Assembly: GCA_026414955.1 (NCBI GenBank)
Contig: JAOAIA010000035.1
Coordinates: 1 to 13,808, forward strand
DNA length: 13,808 bases
Source: Candidatus Bipolaricaulota bacterium
GTDB taxonomy: Bacteria > Bipolaricaulota > Bipolaricaulia > RBG-16-55-9 > DRXL01
Reading direction: 5' to 3'
Shown here: positions 7,283-13,808 of the stretch, piece by piece
Position numbering within the stretch: the stretch's first letter is position 1
Layout: every line of letters starts with the position of its first letter
Notes under the pieces: generated by a model
What the model saw: only the letters and a program-made list of their open reading frames with translations
Told to the model about the DNA's origin: nothing
The model's database searches: none
Made by a program: the position numbers and the translations under genes

Positions 7283-7360
7283 CCTCTCCCCTAACCCCTC
7301 CCCGACGCGGGGAGGGGAACTCCCCATTCCCTTTTTAGGGAAGGGGGCTAGGGGGTTGGG
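7283..7360. repeat. Related GC-rich palindrome (copy C) within the operon, with attenuator-like folding
   Basis: Begins one base after the preceding stop. CCCCTCCCC (7295-7303) pairs perfectly with GGGGAGGGG (7309-7317) across GACGC. The right arm can instead pair with CCCC (7322-7325) and CCC (7329-7331), a structure directly followed by TTTTT (7332-7336). Outer CCCCTAACCCC (7288-7298) nearly matches GGGGCTAGGGG (7344-7354). The arms resemble, but are not identical to, copies A, B and D. It is the only sizeable gap in the operon. Confidence 0.7.
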
Positions 7361-7378
7361 TCAGCAGAAAGGAGCCTT

Positions 7379-8200
7379 ATGCTCAGAATGCTTATGCTCG
7401 CACCAGGGCTGCTCTTTATAGTCCTCTCGCTCACGCAGCGGGAAGACCCCACATCCCCGATCATGGCCGATCAACTGCTCTTAGCGGGCAAGTTCTATCG
7501 CGTCGTGCTGCCCAGCATCGAAAGCGATCTAGGGAAGATCATCGAGTCGGCCAAGCAGGCAGGGTTTTCTGTGCGGATTGCCCAAGGGACTACGGTGACG
7601 TATTTTCTCGGGGCGCAACCGTGCCTAGATTGCACCCCGGAGAACGAGCGTGAACGCTTTCCGTTCCCCCATCTGTTCGTAGACGGGACGCTCTTATGGC
7701 TGCGTGCTGAGGAGCTCCTTTCGCAATATAATCTTCGTCCGTCTTCTGGAGAGGGCTACGAGCTGATCGTGGCTCCAAAGACCACGGTGAGCGCCTCGGC
7801 GATCCTCAATGAGATCGGGCGGAGATTAGTACAGCTTGCGGTTGTCTCCGATCCCGTGTTGCCCCTTGCTATAGAAGAGATGACGGTCGTGCCAGGGGTC
7901 AAGCCCCCGAAGCCTCCCCAGGGGGTTCGCTTGGACTCGGTGCTCTATGCGTTGATGCTCATGCCCGACTGGTACGAGTTTGCTCCGCAGAACAAATTAG
8001 AGCTGTGGGGCTTACGAGTGCGGGTGATCGTCGAGCTGGTCTCCCCTGAGGCCCACGTCACTCAGGTTCATAATCTCATTGTGGAAGCCCGCTCGCCCTC
8101 GGGGCTGATGCGGGTGCTCGTGCCGATTCACCAGTTAGTGACCTTAGCCAGCGACCCGGCAGTGAAGCTCGTCCGACCGCCTTATCAACCAGGGCTATAA
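7379..8200 (+). CDS. Exported protein with a subtilase-propeptide-like C-terminus
   Basis: A 273-residue protein with a hydrophobic N-terminus (MLRMLMLAPGLLFIVLSL) that should export or anchor it. I do not recognise the central part (about 30-200), which contains PCLDC (a CxxC pair) and a proline-rich linker VKPPKPPQG. The last 60-70 residues run through a strand-rich stretch (LRVRVIVELV) to RVLVPIHQLVTLASDPAVKL and VRPPYQP. This follows the pattern of subtilase propeptides, which end in a 'position-specific leucines, xxPxVxxVRPPxxP' segment; the subtilase next door has the equivalent QIPMSLGLLRAAIAAAGNVV then QFVRPPLVP. I infer a stand-alone propeptide-like chaperone or inhibitor for that protease. 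AAAGGAG ends 4 nt from the ATG at 7379, a little close; ATG at 7388 is an alternative. The stop is 15 bp before the subtilase start. Confidence 0.78.
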   Translation: MLRMLMLAPGLLFIVLSLTQREDPTSPIMADQLLLAGKFYRVVLPSIESDLGKIIESAKQAGFSVRIAQGTTVTYFLGAQPCLDCTPENERERFPFPHLFVDGTLLWLRAEELLSQYNLRPSSGEGYELIVAPKTTVSASAILNEIGRRLVQLAVVSDPVLPLAIEEMTVVPGVKPPKPPQGVRLDSVLYALMLMPDWYEFAPQNKLELWGLRVRVIVELVSPEAHVTQVHNLIVEARSPSGLMRVLVPIHQLVTLASDPAVKLVRPPYQPGL

Positions 8201-8215
8201 AGGAGTTGAGGAACC

Positions 8216-11200
8216 ATGCGAAGACACCAGTATCTCTTCTGGATGCTCGGTGGAGCAGTCTTGGTGTTGCTCGGTACGGTGGGGCTGACTCAAGAGCCCT
8301 ATGAACCCAAGAACGTGGCCCGCTCAGAGCACGACCCGAAAATTGATAGCGTGCTTGAGCAGATCTTTAAGCTTTCTGAGCAAGGGCAGGCCCAAGCGGC
8401 AGCCCAAGCCGCATCACAGTTTCGCGTCCCAGTCTCGGGCAACACGGCTATCGTGATCTTTCAGGTTCCGGAAAGCGTGAACCGTGATCCCGCTGCTCAG
8501 GATCTGCTGAAGAGGCAAATCGCGATCATGCGCGGTCAGGTCATCGCGACGTCAAAATATGCTTGGAAGGTGCAGATACCCATGAGCTTGGGGTTGTTGC
8601 GCGCCGCTATAGCGGCGGCTGGCAATGTGGTGCAATTTGTGCGGCCTCCGCTTGTCCCCCAAACTTTAGTCGTCAGCGAAGGCGTTGCCCTTACCGGCGC
8701 GTCGAATTATCACGCCATGGGGTTTCGCGGCCAGGGCGTCAAGATCGCCGTGATCGACTTGGGCTTCCAGGGGCTATCAACTGCTCAGAGCCGCGGGGAG
8801 TTGCCCGGTGGCATCCAAACGTTTGATTACACGAACACCAGCATCGAATCCGGGACAAACCACGGCACGGCTGTCGCCGAAATTATTTATGATATGGCCC
8901 CCCAAGCCCAACTGATCTTAATGAAAGTTAGCGACGAAGTTGATTTAGAGAACGCCAAGGAAGAAGCGATCCGCCAGGGCGCCAAGATCATCAATCACTC
9001 CGTTGGGTGGTTCAACACGAATTTCTACGACGGCACAGGGATTATCAATAACATCGTTGCCGACGCGCGCAGCCGTGGGATACTGTGGGTCAATGCCGCG
9101 GGCAACTACGCGCGCCGTCACTGGCAGGGGACGTTCCGGGACACCAACAATAACAAATGGCACGAATTCTCCGGCAGCGATGAGTCTTTAACGATCACCG
9201 TGAACGCTGGGGATCAGATCGGCGTTTTCTTGACATGGAACGACTGGCCCGGTTCAGGGAATGACTACGATCTCCATCTCTTCAACAACAGCGGCACTCA
9301 AGTCGCGGCGTCGCAACGCATTCAGTCGGGGACTGAGCCTCCAGTAGAGAGCCTCTTCTATCAGTCGTTCATCCCAGGAACGTTCCACATTCAGATCAAG
9401 GCCGATGGGACCCCCGCGCCACGGACCTTCTCGCTCTTCAGCCTCAATCACGACGTCGAGTACCCCGTCCCAGCAAGCAGCATCATCGCGCCGGGGGATT
9501 CGCCGAACGCTCTGACCGTCGGCGCCGTGAATCGTCAGAGCTGGACGACTGGCCCCATCGCTCCCTACAGCTCGCAAGGGCCAACCAATGCTGGGCTTTC
9601 CAAGCCCGACATCGTCGGCCCAGATCGCGTCTCGACGTTCACGTACACGGAATTCCCCGGCACATCAGCGGCTGCGCCGCACGTCGCCGGTGCTGCCGCG
9701 CTCTTGCTTTCAGAGAATCCGTCGCTGACCGCGGGGCAGCTCGAAGCCCGTTTGAAGGGCGATGCCATCCCCATGGGGTCGCCGGTGCAGTTTGGCTCTG
9801 GGCGGCTCAATCTCACACAAGCCAGCCCGCCCCCAGGCCAGCCCGATCTCACCGTGAGCGGGTTGACTTCTAGTCCGTCGAATCCCCGCGTCGGGGATTT
9901 TGTCACCGTGAGCGGGATCGTGCGCAACGTCGGAAACGCTAATGCTGGTTCGTTCGTGATCGAAATTCGTGACAGCGGCGGCACCGACCGACGCACCGTC
10001 GCCGGATTGAATGCCGGAGGCTCGACGAGCTTCTCGTTCACGCGGCGCGTCAATCAGACTTCTGAGACATTTGTAGTCATTGCTGATGCCACCAACCAAG
10101 TCAACGAGTCGAACGAGAACAATAACTCGGCCGAGCTGCGCGTCACTGCGACGCAGCCCACGCTCAAGCCCGATCTCGCTATCGCGGGCACAGATTGGTC
10201 GCCACGCACGCTGACAGTCGGCCAGAACGTCACGCTCTCCGTCGTCGTCCGCAACCAAGGGCAAGCCAACGCTGGGGCGTTCGTTGTCGAAGTCCGCGAC
10301 AGTGCCGGGACGGATCGCCAAACGCTTGCCGGGCTTGCCGTCGGCAGCACAGCGACGGTCAGCTTCACTCGTCGAGTGAACAACACGACGGAGTTCTTCA
10401 CGATCACTGTAGACGCGACCAATCAAGTAGACGAGCTTGATGAGACGAATAACTCTGTGCAGATCCGTGTGGACGCTCAACCCCAAGCCCCGCGCAGGCC
10501 CGATCTCATCATCGCTGGGGTTGATTGGTCGCCTCGGACTCCTCGGCTTGGGGAGAACGTGAACTTCACGGTCGTCGTGCGCAATCAAGGCGACGGTGAC
10601 GCCGGGCCGTTCATCGTTGAGATTCGCGACAGCGCCGGGCAAGACCGTCGCACTGTCTCCGGGTTGGGAGTCACAAGCTCCGTCTCGCTCTCATTCACGC
10701 GACGCCAAAATAACACAACGGAGATCTTCACGATCACCGCTGACGTCACCAATCAAGTAGACGAATCGAACGAGACCAACAACGCGACCCAGATTCGCAT
10801 TGACGCTCTTGCCGAGACGCGACTGCCCGATCTGACGGTTGACTCGCTCGATTACTCCCCACGCGACCCGTCCGTTGGGAGCACACTCACGTTGACGGCG
10901 ATCGTGCGCAATATCGGGAACGCCGATGCCGGGCCGTTCGTCGTCGAGGTGCAAGACAGTGCGGGAACAGACCGCCAGACGCTGTCTGGGCTGCGTGCCG
11001 GGGCCTCGGTGCGCATGGACTTCTCGCGAAGACTCAATACCACCTCAGAGACGTTCACCGTCACTGCCGACGCCCTACGCCAAGTCCAAGAATCCAACGA
11101 GACCAACAATAGCCGCCAGATCACCGTGCGTGGTTCGACGCCCAGTCAGCTCTCGATTGCGATCAGCACGGACAAGACAAGCTATCGCATCGGGGAGCGA

Positions 11201-12385
11201 TTGCAAATCTTCTTACGCCTCGGTGCCCAAGCGTATGTCTATGTCTTCGACGTTGATCCAGCGGGCCGGGTCTCGCAGGTCTTCCCCAACGCGTTCTCGC
11301 GCCAGAATCTCTTGAACGCCGGAACGTACACCCTGCCCGATGGCCCGTATACCCTCGTAATCAATGGGCCAGAGGGCACGGAGTATCTCCACGCCATCGC
11401 GATCACCCAGCCGGTGAGCTTAGGACTTGATGGCATTCAGAACAGGGCCTGGCTCGATCCCGAAGCGTTCCGCGCGGAGCTGACCCGTCGTATCCAGAGC
11501 GCTGCGCCGTCAGCGACGTGGACGAGCGCGTTCACGAGCTTTCAAGTGGGCACGACCGCGCCCCCACAAAATCGCGCTCCAACAGCGTGCTTCACCTTCA
11601 GCCCCACCAACCCCGTCGTCAACCAAGCCGTCACGTTCGATGCGTCGTGCTCGACCGACCCCGATGGGCGCATTGTGCGCTACGACTGGGATTTCGACGG
11701 CGACGGGCGCTTCGACGCCCAAGGCGTGCGTGTGGCGTTCGCGTTCCCGCAAGCCCGCACATACACAGTACTGTTAAGGGCTACCGATGACCAAGGGCTG
11801 ACTGGCTCGCAGTCTCAAAGCGTCACTGTGACAGCTACGCCTCCAACACCGCCGCCGCGCCCGTATATTCCCCTTGGAGCTGGAGGACTCTTCATCATCG
11901 GGACGGACAAGCTCTATCTGATGGTCCAAGGGGCGACAGGCTGGAATAGCGACAGACCCTATCAGATCTCACTCGCCGTGAATGGCACCATTGTTGGTGT
12001 CGGCGTGCAGACCGAAGGGGCGGCGACAGCGCAGCCCGTTCCGCAGATTACGGGCCAACAGATGCAGATTACACTCAACGGCTCCGTCCGCAGCAACGGG
12101 CGCGTCATCTACACTGTAGAACTGAGCAACACCGTCTCAGCAGCACGCATCGAGCTGCTGCTCGACGTCAACGGCGACGGCACCCCGGAGCGCACCCAGA
12201 CCAACACGATCTTCATCTTCATCCCGGGCATCGGGCGAATTCCAGGGTTTCATCTGCCGTTGAGCAACCCGTTTATCATCAAGAACGCGCGTAATCAATC
12301 GCTCTTGCCGTTCGACGAGTTCACGCGGCTGTGCGTGCCCGCGCAAGCCACGGGCTTTGACACAGCAAGCTGTTGGCCAGGGTAA
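8216..12385 (+). CDS. Secreted subtilisin-like serine protease with CARDB repeats, DUF4384-like and PKD domains
   Basis: A 1389-residue exported S8 peptidase. Order: signal peptide (about 1-25); alanine/glutamine-rich linker; propeptide (about 67-150) ending VRPP (142-145); catalytic domain (about 170-535); four CARDB repeats starting near P543, P652, P762 and P871; a DUF4384-like domain (about 979-1070; TSYRIGERLQIFLRL, YVFDVDPAGRVSQVFPN); a PKD domain (about 1120-1206; RYDWDFDGDGRFDAQG); and a C-terminal beta-rich domain of about 170 residues that I do not recognise. The triad is complete: D181 in VIDLGFQG, H216 in NHGTAVAE and S484 in GTSAAAPHVAG, with oxyanion asparagine N297 in AAGN. The motif is DLGF rather than the usual DTG. 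About 120 residues inserted between N297 and S484 form a PPC-like beta domain (TWNDWPGSGNDYDLHLF). CARDB and PKD domains usually mediate adhesion or protein contacts outside the cell. It is the last gene of the sigma-factor operon; AGGAG lies 10 nt before the ATG. No LPxTG or membrane anchor is seen. Confidence 0.95.
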   Translation: MRRHQYLFWMLGGAVLVLLGTVGLTQEPYEPKNVARSEHDPKIDSVLEQIFKLSEQGQAQAAAQAASQFRVPVSGNTAIVIFQVPESVNRDPAAQDLLKRQIAIMRGQVIATSKYAWKVQIPMSLGLLRAAIAAAGNVVQFVRPPLVPQTLVVSEGVALTGASNYHAMGFRGQGVKIAVIDLGFQGLSTAQSRGELPGGIQTFDYTNTSIESGTNHGTAVAEIIYDMAPQAQLILMKVSDEVDLENAKEEAIRQGAKIINHSVGWFNTNFYDGTGIINNIVADARSRGILWVNAAGNYARRHWQGTFRDTNNNKWHEFSGSDESLTITVNAGDQIGVFLTWNDWPGSGNDYDLHLFNNSGTQVAASQRIQSGTEPPVESLFYQSFIPGTFHIQIKADGTPAPRTFSLFSLNHDVEYPVPASSIIAPGDSPNALTVGAVNRQSWTTGPIAPYSSQGPTNAGLSKPDIVGPDRVSTFTYTEFPGTSAAAPHVAGAAALLLSENPSLTAGQLEARLKGDAIPMGSPVQFGSGRLNLTQASPPPGQPDLTVSGLTSSPSNPRVGDFVTVSGIVRNVGNANAGSFVIEIRDSGGTDRRTVAGLNAGGSTSFSFTRRVNQTSETFVVIADATNQVNESNENNNSAELRVTATQPTLKPDLAIAGTDWSPRTLTVGQNVTLSVVVRNQGQANAGAFVVEVRDSAGTDRQTLAGLAVGSTATVSFTRRVNNTTEFFTITVDATNQVDELDETNNSVQIRVDAQPQAPRRPDLIIAGVDWSPRTPRLGENVNFTVVVRNQGDGDAGPFIVEIRDSAGQDRRTVSGLGVTSSVSLSFTRRQNNTTEIFTITADVTNQVDESNETNNATQIRIDALAETRLPDLTVDSLDYSPRDPSVGSTLTLTAIVRNIGNADAGPFVVEVQDSAGTDRQTLSGLRAGASVRMDFSRRLNTTSETFTVTADALRQVQESNETNNSRQITVRGSTPSQLSIAISTDKTSYRIGERLQIFLRLGAQAYVYVFDVDPAGRVSQVFPNAFSRQNLLNAGTYTLPDGPYTLVINGPEGTEYLHAIAITQPVSLGLDGIQNRAWLDPEAFRAELTRRIQSAAPSATWTSAFTSFQVGTTAPPQNRAPTACFTFSPTNPVVNQAVTFDASCSTDPDGRIVRYDWDFDGDGRFDAQGVRVAFAFPQARTYTVLLRATDDQGLTGSQSQSVTVTATPPTPPPRPYIPLGAGGLFIIGTDKLYLMVQGATGWNSDRPYQISLAVNGTIVGVGVQTEGAATAQPVPQITGQQMQITLNGSVRSNGRVIYTVELSNTVSAARIELLLDVNGDGTPERTQTNTIFIFIPGIGRIPGFHLPLSNPFIIKNARNQSLLPFDEFTRLCVPAQATGFDTASCWPG
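9839..11146 (+). repeat. Four tandem CARDB-coding repeats (about 330 bp each)
   Basis: Successive units begin with the codons for PDL at 9842, 10169, 10499 and 10826, giving periods of 327, 330 and 327 bp. Every unit carries the pattern PDLxxxxxxxSPxxPxxG, then VVRNxGxxxAGxFVVEIRDSAGTDRxT, then a FTRRxNxT segment and a closing NQVxESNETNN. Units 2 and 3 share exact DNA runs such as ACCAATCAAGTAGACGA, pointing to recent duplication or gene conversion between them. Confidence 0.88.
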
Positions 12386-12393
12386 ACGATCCA

Positions 12394-12446
12394 CCCTCAC
12401 CCCTGCTCCCCTCTCCCCTGTGAGGGAGAGGGGCTGGGGGCGAGGG
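12394..12446. repeat. Palindromic repeat copy D forming the 3' end of ligA
   Basis: CCCTCACCCC, TGCTCCCCTCTCCC (left half, 12394-12417) pairs with GGGAGAGGGGCTGGGGGCGA and GGGG (right half, from 12423), around a short CTGTG centre. It starts nine bases after the subtilase stop. On the minus strand it encodes the last residues of DNA ligase and, through GGGGTGAGGG, its stop codon. The long stem may also act at the 3' ends of both convergent transcripts. Confidence 0.82.
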
Positions 12447-13808
12447 GAGCAATAAGCCTACGGAACTCCTCTTCTGAAAGCACGGGCACGCCCAGTGCCC
12501 GTGCTTTTTCTAACTTCGAGCCGGGGTCTTCTCCAGCAACGACGTAGTCGGTCTTGCGGCTCACGCTCGACGAGACTCGGCTGCCCAGAGCTTTGACCAA
12601 GGCTTCCGCTTGGCCGCGCGTCATCGTCTTCAGTGTCCCTGTGAAGACGAACGTCTTGCCTGCAAGTGCTCCAGCTTTCTGTGAGCTGATCTCTTCGATG
12701 ATCTGGACGCCTGCGTCGCGAAGTTTTTCAATCATCTCACGATTGTACTCGTCTTGGAAGAACGAGCGAATGCTTTGGGCGACTGTTGGTCCGACTTCTT
12801 CGACCGTCAATAACTCTTCTTCGGAGGCGTTCATGAGCGCGTCCAAGCTTCGAAAACGCTGCGCTAATAACTCTGCAAGATGCTCTCCCACGTGTCGAAT
12901 CCCCAGCCCGTAGAGAAAGCGCGCGAGCGATATTCTCTTGCTCTTCTCAATAGCGTTTAAGAGATTCTCGGCGAGCTTGGCGCCCATGCGCTCGAGGCGC
13001 ACCAACTCGATGACGCGCTCTTTCAGCCTGTAGAGATCGGGAATCTCTTTCACTAACTGGGCGTTCATGAGGGCTTCCACCCAGCGCTCCCCCAGGCCCT
13101 CAATATCGGCAGCGCCCTTGGACGCATAATGCAAGATGCTCTCTTTCAACCGTGCCGGGCATGAGATATTGACACAGCGATAGTCAACCTCGTCGGGCAA
13201 CCTGACGACTCTATCGCCGCAGACGGGGCAGCGCTCCGGCATCGTAAATTTCTTCTCAGCGCCGGTGCGGCGACTTAGAATGGGCTGGACGACTTCAGGG
13301 ATGACGTCCCCCGCGCGCTGGATGAGCACCCAGTCCCCAACGCGAATATCTTTTTTCTCGATCTCGTCTTGGTTATGGAGCGTAGCGTGCTGGACGGTGA
13401 TGCCACCAAGGGGAACCGGCTCCAGCACCGCTACGGGCGTGAGCTTCCCCGTCCGGCCCACTTGAACGACAATATCTTTGACGCGCGTCGTTGCTTGCTT
13501 GGGCGGGAATTTATAAGCAATAGCCCAGCGTGGGTTGCGCGAGACCTCTCCGACAATCTCGCGAATGCGAAAGTCGTTGACTTTGATGACGACGCCGTCG
13601 GCTTCGTAGGGCAGTTCTTCGCGGCGCTCTTGCATCTCGCGATAGAACTCTAAGGCTTCGTCAATGGTCTTGCAGACTTTATAGATGGGGCAGACGCGCA
13701 GCCCATAGAGGGGCAACGTCTTGAGCAACTCTTCTTGGGTATGGAACTCGATGCCCAGAGTCTGGCCCACGTCGTAGCAAAAGATATGTAATCTTCTCTG
13801 GGCAGTGA
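12397..13808 (-). CDS. ligA: NAD-dependent DNA ligase, partial (N-terminus beyond right edge)
   Basis: Seals nicks in duplex DNA during replication and repair using NAD+. The window holds the last 469 codons; the frame is open to the right edge, reading RRLHIFCYDVGQTLG before the internal GTG at 13770, so that GTG is not the start. The adenylation motif KxDG is outside the window. Visible in order: end of the adenylation domain with YEADGVVIKV and WAIAYKFPP; OB fold (IVVQVGRTGKLTPVAVLEPV, HNQDEI, GDWVLIQRAGDVIP); a four-cysteine zinc finger (CPVC, then YRCVNISC, about 13152-13237); helix-hairpin-helix repeats (DIEGLGERWVEAL, GIRHVGEHLAELL, EEVGPTVAQSI); and a BRCT domain (LAGKTFVFTGTLKTMTRGQA to VPVLSEEEFRRL). 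The final 17 residues (from APLA) and the stop come from a palindromic repeat; ligases of this family usually end shortly after the EEEF helix. Convergent with the subtilase gene, 11 bp apart. Confidence 0.96.
   Translation of the reverse strand, partial: TAQRRLHIFCYDVGQTLGIEFHTQEELLKTLPLYGLRVCPIYKVCKTIDEALEFYREMQERREELPYEADGVVIKVNDFRIREIVGEVSRNPRWAIAYKFPPKQATTRVKDIVVQVGRTGKLTPVAVLEPVPLGGITVQHATLHNQDEIEKKDIRVGDWVLIQRAGDVIPEVVQPILSRRTGAEKKFTMPERCPVCGDRVVRLPDEVDYRCVNISCPARLKESILHYASKGAADIEGLGERWVEALMNAQLVKEIPDLYRLKERVIELVRLERMGAKLAENLLNAIEKSKRISLARFLYGLGIRHVGEHLAELLAQRFRSLDALMNASEEELLTVEEVGPTVAQSIRSFFQDEYNREMIEKLRDAGVQIIEEISSQKAGALAGKTFVFTGTLKTMTRGQAEALVKALGSRVSSSVSRKTDYVVAGEDPGSKLEKARALGVPVLSEEEFRRLIAPLAPSPSPSQGRGEQG
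12477..12509 (+). terminator. Rho-independent terminator for the protease operon, inside ligA
   Basis: GCACGGGCAC (12480-12489), loop GCCCA, GTGCCCGTGC (12495-12504), then TTTTT (12505-12509) on the plus strand. The 10-bp stem is perfect, and AAA before it can pair with TTT after it. It lies 92 bp past the subtilase stop, antisense to the ligA codons for ARALGVPVL in the BRCT domain. On the minus strand the hairpin is followed only by TTTC, so it should be weaker for ligA. Confidence 0.75.

Noticed and set aside
9710..10642. Long minus-strand open frame of 310 codons across the CARDB region
   Set aside because: It is opposite a well-supported repeat-containing protein, has no domain or binding site, and its length follows from GC-rich repetitive codons on the other strand.
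9839..11146. CRISPR-like array from regular repeats
   Set aside because: The units are about 330 bp, diverged and fully coding; they are CARDB protein repeats.
13768..13770. GTG at 13770 as the start of ligA
   Set aside because: The frame stays open to the edge and continues with ligase-like sequence (HIFCYDVG), so this valine is internal.

Overview
The window comes from a moderately GC-rich, tightly packed bacterial chromosome, probably of a diderm: it has an apolipoprotein N-acyltransferase and several proteins with export signals. I cannot name the lineage. The secreted CARDB/PKD subtilase, the leaderless-type promoter and the GC-rich dispersed palindromes suggest an uncultured, environmental, possibly thermophilic group, but that is inference. 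I see no tRNA, rRNA, CRISPR array, phage gene or transposase.

Layout. (1) 1-1459, minus strand: the N-terminal part of a multi-pass membrane protein that runs off the left edge, overlapped (ATGA) by an ABC transporter ATPase. (2) 1527-4194, plus strand: a promoter placed for a leaderless start, a CcdA-family membrane thiol transporter, a cluster of small hairpins, then lnt. (3) 4104-5324, minus strand: a putative lipoprotein with a PKD domain and a six-repeat TolB-like propeller, whose 3' end overlaps the 3' end of lnt by 91 bp. (4) 5543-12385, plus strand: a probable five-gene operon made of an ECF sigma factor, a membrane protein in the anti-sigma position with an outside CBM48/E-set-like domain, an unknown secreted protein, an exported protein ending like a subtilase propeptide, and a 1389-residue secreted subtilase with four CARDB repeats, a DUF4384-like domain and a PKD domain. 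(5) 12397-13808, minus strand: the C-terminal two thirds of NAD-dependent DNA ligase (ligA), converging on the subtilase gene with an 11-bp gap.

Two themes stand out. First, the operon in (4) looks like a self-contained surface-sensing and protease-export unit. Sigma, membrane partner and secreted protein are translationally coupled by overlapping stops and starts. The last gene is a large extracellular protease preceded by a separate propeptide-like protein. A signal reaching the carbohydrate-binding-like domain could release the sigma factor and raise expression of the protease; this circuit is a hypothesis from gene order and domains.

Second, a GC-rich palindromic repeat (arms related to CCCTCACCCC / GGGGTGAGGG) occurs three times, with a related fourth copy. 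Two copies lie in frame inside membrane-protein genes (the CcdA-like gene and lnt), one supplies the last 17 codons and the stop of ligA, and the related copy sits in the gap within the operon. A perfect hairpin with a T-tract, which should terminate the protease operon, lies inside the ligA coding region opposite conserved BRCT codons.
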